From Tetraselmis striata (lineage: Eukaryota; Chlorophyta; Chlorodendrophyceae; Chlorodendrales; Chlorodendraceae): 64,000 bases of DNA. The stretch lies in NCBI GenBank assembly GCA_006384855.1, contig VCJN01001829.1, forward strand, positions 89,433 through 153,432, read 5' to 3'. Both the position numbers and the translations under genes were made by a program. Shown here one piece after another: positions 19,757 to 32,473 of the stretch. The stretch's first letter is position 1. Every line of letters starts with the position of its first letter. The notes beneath the pieces are model-generated. The model saw nothing but the letters and a program-made list of their open reading frames with translations, was not told the DNA's origin and made no database searches.

Positions 19757-22700
19757 TCATAGCACGCCGAGCCCGCGGGAGTGTGAGGTGTTTCTGGTGG
19801 CTTGCATGCGGCGCGGCATCGCACCTGTGGCAGCCTTGGTCGCGACCGCCTCGAGTGCGCTCTGCACCAGCTCGGTCGCCGCGGCGCTGAGCACCAGCTG
19901 TTCCCTCTGCAGCAGCCCCTGGCAGATGGCCATCAGCTCCGGCGCGCTGTAGTTTGCAAATGTGATGATGGTGGGGAAGCGCGAGCGCAGGCCGGGGTTG
20001 GCCTTGAGGAGCTCCTCCATCTCGTCGCTGCAGCACATAGCAATGTTCAAATCAATTTGAAAATGCCGTAAACGGTTGCACAAATGATAGATGCAGATAA
20101 TAACGCTTTTGGACCCCCCCGCCTCCCCCCCCCCCCTTTCGCAAAGACAGAGGGAAAACCATGAAAACGGCGAAACGATTCAGAATACGCCACAAGTACA
20201 ATACAAACATTCCGACACAAGTATGGAAAAGTATTCCGTTTGTTTCTGGGCCCGCGGACCGCAGTTAATTGTACATCAATCAACGCACCAGCAGCAACAA
20301 TAAACCGTTGAATACACACTATTGTGCGAAGCATGCGGATGAGCCGGGCGTTTCGTTTCCATGTGGTCAAGCTGGCTGGGGAGCCACTCTTGTGGCCTTG
20401 CCCAAGCACCAGCATAGCGTGCAGTTCAAGACATAGCGTTGCGTAGGTACTCTACTCCATTTACGCTCTTCCACTTAATCAAACCGACATAATTGAGTCA
20501 ACTTAGGCCAACCCCAGAATTAAAGGAGCTTTTGGGGGTAACGTAACTACACCAAGTTAAGTTTCCCCTTTAAAACCTCAGAACGCAACTAATAAAGTAC
20601 GCCAATTTCGGCGTATGCACGCAACTGAAACGTGAAAACATCCGCTATATATTGTTGTTAACCATGTTATATATCATATTATGGCAGTATTAAAAGTATT
20701 GTATCTTTATTCTTATTATATTTTCAACTAACTTAAAATTAATCGGCTCGAAATGGGCGTTGGCCCAACCAAGGTGGTTCAGGAGTATCACGCGGGCGGG
20801 CCAGTAAGTACCTGTAGCCGGCAAACACGACCACCATCTCCTCGCGGTGGTCCTCCATGAGCTTCATGAGCGTGTCCAGGGCCTCCTTGCCGAAGGAGTC
20901 CTTGTCGCCCTGGACGAGGGTGTACGCTGCGCCGCCGCATCAGACGGTCGCGGGTCAGACACCACCGCGTGATACTGCGCATGGCAAATACCGCCACCAA
21001 AATACGGCGGGCAGCTGGACTTTGGGAGCAAGCAGCGCTGGTCCGGGGGTCGGGGATGCGGTCTGGGGGTCTGGGGGTCCGGGGCTGGACTTGGCTATCA
21101 CCTTCGTCCACAAACAGGATGCCGCCCAGCGCCTCCTTGACAAGGTTGGTGACCTTGATTGCCGTCTGCCCCACATACCTGCCGGCGGAAATGCGGACTG
21201 GCCAATTAGGTACCCAATGATGCAGCGCATGTGGCCCCATGGTGAGCGGGTGCACAGGCAGGTCACGCGCGGTATGCATCGAGTCCCGTTTGAGGTATCG
21301 TCAGCATGAATGGAATAGCGGGCAACCGGCAAAACAAAGGCACTGCCCGAAGGCGATGGGTGTTCTGCGATAAATATCTCTGAAATACCATTTTGTGGTA
21401 TTGTGTATGTGAATACACCTTGATCTCACTATTAATACTTTTTGTGTTTGCTTGTTATCTTTTTGACACCTTGCAAACAATATAATCTATATATCTAGAA
21501 ATATATCAGAATTCACAACAAATACATCACGGAACCTCAAAGCTGATGAGGCAAACTGATACATGGCCGTTGCAACCCGGGAACTCAACAAAATCACACA
21601 GGTATGTGTGGCCATCTACGATCATCACGAAAAACTTGTTTCAAGTCGCGCTACTCTCGTGACCTACTGCCCCGGCTGAGGTGGTTCTGCAATGACTACG
21701 CCGTAATCGGCAATGTGGGGTCGCCAGCGACTTCCATTTGGTAGGAGAGGGGGGGAGGGTAATAACGTAATAATGACTCTCGAAAATATAGCTGGTTATT
21801 AAGTATGGTTTCAATGAATTGCCAACTTACCGGACTACAAGTGATTTAATGTATCCCCCACGCAACGAAGCATGGCTTTGGGGTGTTTATTTGAGGCATG
21901 ATGCACTCTGACCACTAAGAATTATTGTTGTCTTTAGTAACAAGTTGCAGGCAAAACCTTGCCACGGTCTGGGTCCGTGCTACATATTTAATTTTCTGTT
22001 TTTTTAACTCAACGAGGAGAGAGGAAGCCGACATCTCTCTAGAAACCATTGTTTCAGTACAATGAAAACAGGGCGCGGAATCTCCAACTCCATACTTCCA
22101 CAGATCGAAACGATGAAGTGTTTGTGTTACCCACAACCCCATATAAGGTTGCGCCCAATAGTGATGAACACGGGGCGTGCCCCACCCAGCCACCAGCGAG
22201 GCGCGGTCCGCCTCCACCAGGTGCCCTGAGGACAGCAGGCCCAGCTCCGCCAGCAGCGCGGCGATGATGCGCGCCACGGTGGTCTTGCCCGTGCCGGGGT
22301 TGCCCGAGAAGATCATGTGCAGGGAGCCGGAGCTCAGCGCAGGCAGCCCCGCCTTCTTGCGCTGGTCGTCCAACAGCAGCTGCGCCTGCGGAGGCGCGGG
22401 CCAAACGCTCACGTTAGCAGCCCGTTCCAGCACTTGTGGCAATCGAGGCGACATCCGTCTCAAAAGCGCACCGCGTGCCACATGCACAGCGGCGTGATAT
22501 ATCTATAAACAGGTACTCGTCCAACCTCACTTGCACATCGTACATTGTATACGTACTTGCACCGTATACAGACTTCGTAATTGTCAAACTCTCGCCCTAT
22601 TAAATTCAGCCATGCAGCAGCGCCTGGGACGGCAGGATCGCATTGTGGCGGGGGCGCCTACCTGCAGCGAGCGCACGAAGCGCTTAACGTCTGCCAGCCC

Positions 22701-25700
22701 CACGATGGCCTCCAGCTGGCGCAACGGGGAAGCCGCGCCCACGGCCGCCACGGCCACCCCGCTGCCCCCTGTGAAGTCCTCTATCTGCGGCGCGGACAGG
22801 GTGTTCCGCCATCAGCTGCACCAGGGGGAATAGCTCTACCCGAGGACCCCCCAAATTCTCAATGCATGACCCCCCGTGAAGCCCCCACGGTGCGAGCAAA
22901 GCGCGTGCAATTTCATCTGGATGAGGGCTATACTACTGCAGCATGCTGAAAGTTTAAATTTTAGTGCGGGCTATACCACGTGTTCTGATTATTTGCAGGT
23001 AATCGGAACACTGCAAATAAGGGCCTGCCCTCCCCTCAGATTCCAAATCTAGGCAGAACTACATAGCAAATGATATTATAGGTTGATAGCAGACCGAATT
23101 TGAGGCTTGTGATAAGGGTGAGTCAAATGTTTAAATTTCTGACAACTTTGTTCCCATTCAGTCTTTCATGCCTAACCGGCCAGCTGCTTACGGCCCGGCT
23201 GCACGAACCCACTTAGGGTCCACTAAACAAAGTGCGTAGCGTGCAGCCCTCTCAGGGCCATGTTGTAGCATGCTACATGGGCAATACGCCGGCCGCTGCG
23301 GTAATAACACGATTGCGAATCAGAATTTGCGCTGCCTATCTGATGTTTAAGTTCAGACAACGTGTAATGGCGGAGCTACTATAGCGAATGTCCCTATATG
23401 TTTCGCCTGCAACCCCAATTTGAGGCTTAGAATAAGGGGTCTTCATAGGTACGTGGGCACGCGTAGATAAATCGGCTCCGTTCAGGGGTGTTGGCAGGGG
23501 TGTGTTGGTTGCGGCTTTGGAAGTCAACCATGGAGCGCAGAGCGGACATGCATCCCGAGCATGGGATGATGCAAGGCCCGTGGGGGAGAGGGGGGGGGGG
23601 CACCTCGAGCGTGGTGAGGCTGTCCTTTGAGAGGGTACCGCAGGCGTACACTCGGCGCGTCTGCGCTGCGATCGCGGCCTCCAGGCAGTTCGCCGCCTGG
23701 CGCGTGGTGCCGCGCCCCTTGCTGGCGCGCCTGCACATGGCGGTCGCAAATGCACATGTGCAGGCGGAGAGGCTCAGGCCTGCGCAGTGGAGAGCCATTG
23801 CGCGTCGGAAGCTGCAGGGCATCGAGACACTGCCGCCTCACAATAACCAAACATCCCGATTGCAGTAGGCGCTTTGGTGACCGGCTCGAGGAGCGGCAGC
23901 CTACAAAGCAGAGGACATGGCGGAAAAGAGAGAGCTCGCTTACCCTGAGTCGTATATCTCGGGCATTTCACGTTGATTTGTGAATATCAGCATAATATTG
24001 TATGTGAGTTTCTGTCTTGCTTTGCCGCAATACGCCTTCATTGTCATCGTCGCACTTCACCCCTTTATCCCTTCCAGGGTGGCGGGGATCTATCTAGATC
24101 ATACACCACGACAACCCTATTCGTGTGAACTCCTACCACCTCTCTTGCCGTGAAAACCCCAGGATGGCTGCTTCGCACGGTTTACACGGTCATCGGGGGA
24201 CCTGGTAGGCGAGACGCCGGGCATGTGCATGCTTAGTTAGGAGGCGCATCTCTACTTCAGTGTCATCCTTTATCGAGTTTCACATTGTATCAACCACATG
24301 TATGGATCACAATTGTATTTTCGACTGCCAAACACAGCTAGCGTCAAAAAAATGGTGACCCCTAGATTACATATGTTTGTTGAAATGTGTCATGATAATT
24401 GCAATATCAGACATCTATGTACGTGTATGTTAATAGAGGTACATATAGATGACACCGGTTCTATGCTATTAGAATTTTTACCTGAAACCCTAGCTAGACC
24501 ATTACAAATTTAGTCTGTTATGTGTCTCAGCCAAACCTGTTTAAAGGTTTTGTGGGTTTTCCTGAAACCCTTAAACAATTGTACAAGTGATACACTGTGC
24601 TGTTTCATGGACTTTGCTATTGAGCCCCCCCCCCCCCCCCCCCCCCCGCGCTAGGCCCCCGCCAAGAAGGAAAATAATGATATCCTCCGCGCCAGACAAT
24701 CAAATATTGCTCTGTACACTGGACGTGGCATAATAAGCTACAAAGTAACGTATCACCTGGGCAGTGTATAATTGGTTTTTTGATCCGCCTTATAATTAAA
24801 TGACACCGCTTGGGTGCAAAATAATTGGTGACCCCCTTCTCCCCCCCCCCCCCCCCCCCCCTCCGCCCATGGCCAATGCAAAACAATAGTACAGTATATG
24901 CTCTGTGTTCTATGTTGCATATCGCGCTGTGTTGTGTATTGTACTCCTACTCGTACAACTTTGCACTCCTAGCACGGTGGCAAGGCGAACTCCATTGTTG
25001 GGATCGCTCGGTACCGGCCCTGCTGCGCACCTGCATATCTCTTCCATCTGTGAGCGCACCGCCTCATCGTCGAGTAGGCCGCGCTCCAGATGAAAGCCCC
25101 GGCTGTCCGCCATGCTGCCCAGCAGCAGCAGCATGTCGCCCGGCGCGAAGCCGTTGAGCTGGATGTACTGGCGACACGGCGTGCCGTCGGCCGAGGCTGC
25201 GATGCCGAGAGCAGCGCCCAGCGGGGAGCGGAGCAGCGAGGCGATTCCGCCCGCCTCCCCTGCCAGCACCACCACCACACTGTCGGCGCTGCTGCCGCCG
25301 CGCTGCCTGTCGAGCTCCCTGCATTGGAAAGGTGAGGAGCAAGCCCGTATTGCAGATGTCAGTGATAGGAAACTTGCGGGCAAGCAGGTGTAGAAATTTA
25401 TGGGGCAGTATATGAGACGATAAGCAAATCAACAATGTACTTTGCGGAAAAGTGTAATCGTGCTGGCTGGGTGGAAGCATATAACGTTATGGACTAGTAC
25501 AAGACAGGCGAGAGTGGTATCCACGCAGTGAAGTCCACATGCAGACAAGACAGAGAATTTTGTGGGGCAGTATATGAGATAGCAGAGTCATCAATGATAA
25601 GGAATATTGTACATTTTATGGAAATGTGTAACAGTAGCTAGTGGTTATTGAAAATTGTAGTCGTGGACAGCAATCTACGAGATTGATATTTATCTATTAC

Positions 25701-28700
25701 TCGGAATCCTCACGAGCATCACTATTGCTCTTACAAGGGGGGGGGGGGGGGGGGAGGGGTGCGATAACCATACCCATCGACATGTAAAACCCCCGAAGCA
25801 GAGAAACAAACAGCTCAGAGCTAGAGGAATAATAGCTAGACCTAGAGGAACAATAGCCGCCATAAGCAGTAGTCAAACCTGCTGCTTCATAGTACCCAAA
25901 TGCATGTAAATAATATAATTGCATCATCCAGCAATTGGCTGTAGGCCGTCGCTATCAATCAGCCCCCAAGGATTCCATGTGACTCATACATAATCCTATT
26001 GAAGCTTAAACCCCCATCCATAACCACCCCGCTGTGTTTTGCACTACTTTTGGGCCGGTGTTGAATGTGGTATTATTCATGTCATCGGTTGGGGTCATGC
26101 ATGGGGAAGAGGACCACAACCACGACATAGCTGCTGCACATCGGCGATCGTATAAAGTCTATTGGTGCAGCATCATCGTTTCGCTGCAGATCCACTCGCG
26201 CGCCCCACCTACCTGGCGAGCGCCTCCAGCACATCGCGCCCCGGGGTGTCCTCGCCGCTGCCCGCCAGCAGCGCGTGAGCATCGTCAATGAGCAGCGTGC
26301 CGCCCGCCGCGTCCTTCATGGCCTTGGTAAGCGCTTCCATGGAGCCGGAGCGCGAACCGGAGACAAGCCCCGCGCCGGGCTGGGCCGACACCACAACAAG
26401 GTCGCCCTGCAGAAAAGGAAAATAAAGCATTGAATGCGTAGGGAGCCCCAGATAGGCCGGAAGAGTATCAGCGCCATGGCGCCGCCCTAAATTTGGTTGG
26501 AGTGCTTAAAGCGAGACGGATTGCTTTTAAAGTTGGTCGATCGGCAAATTGAATTGAGCCAGCACTAGCACCACCTAGGCAGGACCCCCGATTTTTAAGC
26601 CTCTTCAGCAGTTATGATCCCAACATCAACTAATGTTTGTTTCCAAGTACTATCATTGGTTAGTATTTCTTCCATCTCATGAAATTCCTGATGCAAAATG
26701 GCTAGCAACATAATATATATCCTCACATACTTTTTAAATCCACTCACCATATGAAAGAACCCATTCACTACTTTAACCAGTGGAGGGGATTTGGTCATAC
26801 TCTAATTCAAACCATGCACTCTTCAATGTCTGCTCCACCTAGAATGCTAGCAGAATCTTCCTCTATTTCAACTTCTGCTTTTCAAACACTGCTCCACCAC
26901 CAAAGAAACTTGTTAGCATTCGATATGTGATGGGTTGCAATAAGAGATGGCTAGAGGTTAAAGTGAGTCGGTCGGCAAATGCAATTGGGCCAGAACTAGG
27001 ACCACCTAGGCAGGAGGCCCATGGACTTAAATAGGATCGAAATCAAGTCAACGGGTTGGTCTGGAATGGGCCCAGCCAATGGAGGGACTGGGGTTCGGAT
27101 GCCATATAATTTCAGTGCCACCACATCCAGTGGGTGCGATTCTGGCACCCGATTCTGGCACCCGATTCTGGGCCAGGCTGGTAAGAAATCATGGCATACC
27201 TAGGACTGGGTCCGCAGACAGCGGACATGATTGAATAGTAGGAAAATCGGAAGAATCTGAGTCGGGGGCGGAGTGGTTGGAATCAGGCTGGATGTTGGGT
27301 CGAGCCGGGGGCGAAAATGAAGTGAAAAAGGCGGTGTGCAGGCATTGGGCCATCGAGTCGGAATTGCCTGAGCGAGTCGGAATCGGACCACAATTGAGTC
27401 GAGTGGATGGTTGGACTTGAGTCAGTGCTTGCGAGATGTAAGCTAGGCCGAAGGTGTTATAACGGGCCATGGTTGGGCCAGTCGTTGTGAAGGGTGTAGA
27501 AGTTGAGACGAACGGGTGATAATGCCGTGGCAAACACAGGAATTATTCGGATGGCATTAACGGGTCGAAAGCAGAACTGTTGAAGTCGCACAGCTTCACC
27601 ATTGAATAGTGACTTTTTTCTGCGGAACCAGTTCTAATATCCGTGCAGTATTCGTGCTGTGTGCTGATATATCTTGTTATTCTCTTTGCGGATGGGCCGT
27701 GGCGATGTGAATAATTATACCGCGAACCCAAGCGTGGGTACCATAACTCAGAATGGGGACTTTGACGTTGGCTGTGCTGCTGAAGCTCCCCCCCCCCCCC
27801 CCCTCCCCCGGCTCCTTTCCTCGCTGATACGCCAGCCCAAGCGCCAAGCGTGGCCCACCTTGCGCGTGCAGTCGACGCTATGCGCCATCCGCGCCGCAAT
27901 TCGGCCCCATGTCGTGAGACCGCTCCCCGAGGGGCCAGAGACCGCCATGTGGGGGCAGCGCTCCGCCATACCGCCCGCGGCAGCGCGCCGCTGGTTGACC
28001 TAAGAGCGGGCGCAAGGGGAGGGGGGCGGGGGGGCACAGCGCTGTGTGTGTCAGGGCTGCCGGCGCACCTGTAAAAACCTTGAGCATACAACTCCCCAGG
28101 GTGCTCCCCATAGTTCCACTGTGACATATTTGACATTTATTCATTTCCTTTTGGATGGGCCAACTTCAAGCGATATCTTAACCAATCAGTCTATGAGGAT
28201 GGAATTTCGGTAATGATAATAGTAGTAGAAAATGTGTTGATAGTTTGGATTACTGTGAAAGGAAGCCAACAGACATGTAAAACTTCGGTCAATATTGCGA
28301 ATCGGGTATATCTCAGCCGTATTGCGAATCGGTTCCGGAAGGGCCTAAGTACATTGCTTGAGTTTATATTGCCCACCTATTCAGGCGGAAAACATTCACG
28401 CACTGTTAGAAATTATATCGGGATACTGCAATGCAGAGCGATGCCCAACAATGACGTAAATCATACTGGCAACTATTCTTACACGTTACGTTTACGCGCC
28501 AGGTACGGGTGATTCTCATAACGAAACGCGTATTTATTCTGGTTAGGATATCAAAGCGCGTTTGGTAAGGATTTCAAACGCCGTGTGATCAAGTGTACTA
28601 GACACGAAGCATCACCTAATCCTTACCGCGTGGAAACAATCTACCACGATGGAAATTCAGCAATGATAATATGATAATCGAATATAATAGCAGAATATAT

Positions 28701-30308
28701 TACAATGGAAAAAATGCTAGAAGGGTGGCAAAACACGGTCAATATTGTTGGCCACCTATGCGCTAGTAGGGAAAAGCTTGGAGGTGCGTTGGCAATCATC
28801 CGAGAGGCTCCGGTCCAACGCTGGAATGTGAGCTAGTCAACTCCCCGCCCCCAACACCGCCCCCCTCTGCCTAATCCTCCAAATTGGTGGTTACACCTTT
28901 TGAGTGGCAATTTCAGCGGCAGGCTGCACAGGCACATGTCCAGAAGGGGGGGGGGGGGGGGGTCACCTCCAGCGCGTCGCGCATCGAGCGGATGGCCTCC
29001 TTGGCCTCGCTGCAGCCGATCAGCTGCGCCAGCTCCGTCTCCAGGAAGAAGGCCTTGCTGTCTGGTGTCGATGGTGTGTGTGTGTGTGGGGGGGAGGCAG
29101 CCGTGCCACTCAGCCTCCCTGCCGGACGCTGCCGGATGCTGGCCGTGCAATGATCGCCTATACATGCCATAATCACGCTTTGGGTCCGCTAGCCCTTGCT
29201 GGTTGCCGCCCCCTTGCAACGAGGGGAAAGCTGCATACGCCTGGGAATATACACGGCACAGGTACCAGCGCGGAATCTTGGACTTGTTAATCGTGGGAAG
29301 AAACACTCTATGTTGGGAATCCGTGGACCCAATTCAGAGTTACTTTCAAGGGGGCGGGGGAGGAGGCGGGGGGCACAGTGTCAACACGGTAATAGGGAAG
29401 GGCAAAACAACTAAGAACCTGGAAGACCACCGCGAATCAAAATCTGCCCAACTTGTCGGTATGCAGACAACACTACAGCAAATGTTCTTATACTTGGTGT
29501 GCAGCCACACTTTACAAAGTATATAGTTCGCTCTTGACAGTGCTTTGGAGCCTGGTGAGGGTGTGGAGGGGCTGCGTGTGGGGCGGGGGCGGGGGGGTGG
29601 GGGGGGGGGGGGGGGGGGGGGCGGACCCGTGTCCACATCCCCGGCGGGGCGCAGCGGCACGATGTCATCCAGGTCCACAAACAGGCAGTGGCCGGGCTTG
29701 CAACGGAAGTAGCGCTGGCCGTCCACCTTGCCGTCGTTGGCGCTGGTGGTGCGCTTCACGTCCAGCGCGAGGCCCACGACCTGTTGCCCCTCCTTGGCGA
29801 ACGCCGCCGGCCCCAGGTACATCACCGTGCCGTGGCGCTCGCCGGCCGCCACTCGATCCCCCGGCCAGAACTTGGCGGCGTTCACTGTATCCCCCAGCCG
29901 CTGATCCTCCAGCTTGAGCTGCCGCATGCGCCGCGCCTCCTCCTTCAACCGGGCTGCGATGTCATGCGCGCGCGGCCCGGCCTCCTCCTGGACTGCCGGT
30001 ACTACGGGAGCGCGCTGCTCTGCCTTGGGCGGTGCTCCGGCGGGGAGTGGCGCGGAGGGTGCAGAGGACGCACCGCGCCGCGCCGGGGACGCCTCCCGCG
30101 ACGCCTTCCCACCCTTTCCCGACCCCTTGCGCTGACGGATCAGCGCCAGCGCCGCCTCTGCGTCCTGCTTGGACACCTCGCACGAGGCCGGCGGCGCCGG
30201 GGGGCGGCCGGCGCGCCGGGCGGGTGGGGAGCCTTCCCGCTCTGGTGGCGCCCAGCGCCTGCGTGGCGGGTGGCCTCCGTCGGCGGGAGGCGACCGTGGC
30301 ATCACCAT
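19757..30308 (-). CDS. CAP-Gly plus tandem CbbX-type AAA+ ATPase, 11 exons
   Basis: Exons on the minus strand in order: 30308-29627, 29061-28967, 27999-27859, 26406-26213, 25318-25031, 23811-23604, 22784-22662, 22385-22186, 21178-21102, 20926-20812, 20027-19757. All junctions keep phase and give 797 residues. Domains: basic/Pro-rich N-terminus; CAP-Gly at about 149-219 ([23 protein letters not shown]); first AAA+ at about 228-536 with degenerate Walker [10 protein letters not shown] (Lys to Leu) and Walker B TLLIDDAH, ending in the helical lid [13 protein letters not shown]; second AAA+ at about 537-797 with Walker [10 protein letters not shown], Walker B ILFVDEAY, sensor VVVFAGYR and Arg-finger [12 protein letters not shown]-Gly domains bind tubulin or EB-type tails; CbbX-type AAA+ proteins remodel partners. 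Start at 30308 is a choice, as the frame stays open to 30797. The second lid seems cut short, so the 3' end may splice further. Confidence 0.85.
24625..24861 (+). repeat. Two long C-runs flanking 190 bp inside an intron
   Basis: Runs of about 22 and 20 C bases at about 24625-24647 and 24841-24860 lie in the intron between exons 25031 and 23811 of the AAA+ gene. On the sense strand they are G-runs, far from the splice sites. Confidence 0.7.
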
Positions 30309-31118
30309 GTCCCGAAAACCGATCCCTGTCGAGGCTGCGGATTTGTGTTTCGTCTCCCTGCTGCTTCCCGTGTGCCTCGGACGACTCGCTTCACGTCCTG
30401 GCGGGGGACGCTTGTGTTTACCGATACTCACACCCTCCGATCGCCACCGCCCGCGCTGGCCCCGCGTCTTGCGCCTCCGCCTCCGCCTAAGCTTGCGATA
30501 GCGGATAGCCAGTCGAGAAGCCCCTGGTGGGAACGAAGGCGTGCACGAGACTATCAGGACAGCTCTCAAGGGGCTGGTTTCCCGGGGCGGCAAGGTGCAG
30601 GTGTGGTGGGCGAGGCTGGCGCAGATGCAGCGACTAGTGGCGAGACTGAGAGCGGGGGGCTGCCACGGGGAATGGGCGCCGGGCGAGGCTTGCGGAGAGG
30701 CCGTCAAATCTGGGATCGGTGTTTGGCAGGGCCAGCGCCAGCGGCTATGGTCGGTTTCGGGGTGGCTCCGCTGCCAGGTCGCGCTCCAAGCAGACACACC
30801 GGCCAGCGATCACCTTCGGCATGCGATGTGCATGTGCCGCCTGTTGCTCGCGCTCGCAGCCATCTGTAGTACTAACAGTAGCGACTAGGTCTCGTCGAAT
30901 AACTTCAGGTTTTTAGGGTTCGGGGGAAATTACGACCTGAAACGATGACGACGACCCAAATCGTCCCTTTCCAACATTGAGAAATTCCGCATCGATTTCG
31001 CAATGTACTCGTCAGTATATCTCAAGCCTGGACGAACATACTGTCCGCGGCGGTACTAGCAGTACCTGTACGCCTGTAATGTAGCGCAGCAGGGAGTACC
31101 TGTAGGTACCATGATGAT
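30309..31118. promoter_or_regulatory. Upstream flank of AAA+ gene, possible promoter region
   Basis: Lies 5' of the minus-strand ATPase gene and before an inserted retroelement ORF. The first 500 bp are open on the minus strand and may be 5' UTR or extra N-terminus. A GTAC-rich cluster occupies 31040-31115. No TATA box can be singled out. Confidence 0.25.
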
Positions 31119-32345
31119 GTGACTACATGCGCTCTGAAGATACCGTCGCCGGGCGAATTAGTGGCACACCCTCCGTCAGCAGCCACTGTTTCCCTCCCAG
31201 AATCGCTGCCAGGTTCTACTGCTCCGCCCTCGGGTACGGGTTCGGGTGCGACCTCCGATCAACCCGCGACCATGGTTGTCCAACGCCACCTCAGCCGTGC
31301 GATTCGCTTGCGTGACTTCGTGGCCCTCGATCTCAGCTTCCAACGTACTGGTGCAGCGGCCTCGCGACTTGATACCCTGCGCATGTACAGCGCGTGCGGG
31401 CCGGGCTCCCTATCGCTTTTCCAGTCGGATCACGAGTCCGCCCGCAAGATTCCCCATGCTGCTTATGCGGCCGCCGCTGCGCGGGTACTGGGCCTTTGCC
31501 CGCGCGGAGGTTCCGCGCTTGTCACTTGCCCTGGCCCAACGTGTGGTATTGATCCCTTATGGCTTCGCTCTACGGATGGCTCAAACCGGAGCGCTACGGA
31601 TTTCATCGTGGATCATCTACCCATATGCCCCGTAGCGAACTACAAGCACCGCATGCATACCGCTTTGAAGAATCTGTGGGCATCTGTGGCAATTGATGCG
31701 GGGGCGGTGCTTGACCGGGACCGCTCGGGAGCCGGCGACTTGACCCTTGAGACGAGTGGGCTGCGCCCAGCGGGCCGCTCGCGGCCGTCGGACCTGACGC
31801 TGGCGGGGTGGGGAGGGGCAGCGTGCGATTACATGATCGACTTCGCGTGCGTGTCCTCCACGACCCCCACTTGGAGCAACGACCCCCGCTGGTGCATCCC
31901 GGGAATCGCGGCGACCGAGGCGGAGCATGCTAAGTTGGCAGCGGACCGGGCGTCTTCCGCCCCAGTGCAGGGTGTTCACCGGTACTACCCTTTTGTGGTT
32001 GAGGACCGCGGCCGACTCGGGAAGTCCGCTTTGACTGTGGTCTACATCTTCGCGGTGCTGTTGGCTGTGCGCAACTTCCCTGGCGGTCCTTCCGCCCCGA
32101 CCTCTTGCTTTCTTCGTGGTCAATCCGTTCAGGCACTTCGAAACTTTGTCGCCGGCCAACCTGCTGATTTCCGCCGTCACCTGTCGCGCACACGGCGGGG
32201 GCTGTTGCAGCGTGTCTCGGCTTGCGTGCATGGTACCCTGGGCGGCATTCTCTCTGCCGGTGTGCAGATGGCCAAGTCTGATGCGTGTGCTCGTGCCCAC
32301 TCTGCGTCTTCTCATGTTCCTGCTTCCACCCCGCAGTCGATGTAG
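31119..32345 (+). CDS. Intact retroelement C-terminal endonuclease-like ORF (copy 2)
   Basis: This 408-codon ORF lacks reverse transcriptase motifs. It matches the C-terminal part of algal LINE-like polyproteins in layout: GPGSLSLF and RKIPHAAYAAAAARVLGL, a zinc-type cluster (C137 and C142 in CPGPTCG, then IVDHLPICP supplying His and Cys), KHRMHTALKNLWASVAI, RPSDLTLAGWGG and CDYMIDFAC (the position of the PD..D of restriction-like endonucleases), ATEAEHAKLAAD, and RYYPFVVEDRGRLGKSAL, ending in a basic helix HLSRTRRGLLQR. It would nick target DNA in such elements. Either it is the tail of a truncated insertion that kept an open frame, or a stand-alone ORF. The ATG is internal to a Ser/Pro-rich leader. 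It sits between two divergent host genes. Confidence 0.6.
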   Translation: MTTCALKIPSPGELVAHPPSAATVSLPESLPGSTAPPSGTGSGATSDQPATMVVQRHLSRAIRLRDFVALDLSFQRTGAAASRLDTLRMYSACGPGSLSLFQSDHESARKIPHAAYAAAAARVLGLCPRGGSALVTCPGPTCGIDPLWLRSTDGSNRSATDFIVDHLPICPVANYKHRMHTALKNLWASVAIDAGAVLDRDRSGAGDLTLETSGLRPAGRSRPSDLTLAGWGGAACDYMIDFACVSSTTPTWSNDPRWCIPGIAATEAEHAKLAADRASSAPVQGVHRYYPFVVEDRGRLGKSALTVVYIFAVLLAVRNFPGGPSAPTSCFLRGQSVQALRNFVAGQPADFRRHLSRTRRGLLQRVSACVHGTLGGILSAGVQMAKSDACARAHSASSHVPASTPQSM

Positions 32346-32457
32346 AGGACCTTTCTGATTGCCTTTTATTTTGGTGATTTCCGATATCGCCTTCTGCTGC
32401 TAGCTCATGTAATTAATTATGATGATGTGACACCTGCCCCGGTAGCGCGACCACAGG

Positions 32458-32473
32458 GGTTTAGGGTTTAGGG
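32458..32473 (+). repeat. Two tandem TTTAGGG units
   Basis: ggggtttagggtttaggg occurs just downstream of the retroelement ORF. A plant-type telomere word repeated twice; a fuller array is absent. Confidence 0.4.

Noticed and set aside
20788..21332. Minus ORFs of 125-163 codons treated as separate genes
   Set aside because: They are the intron-reading extensions of two small ATPase exons (21178-21102 and 20926-20812) proven by phase.
29688..30869. 393-codon plus-strand ORF
   Set aside because: Exact antisense of the CAP-Gly exon and its upstream open region; the minus strand carries clear CAP-Gly motifs, so this is a GC-driven shadow.
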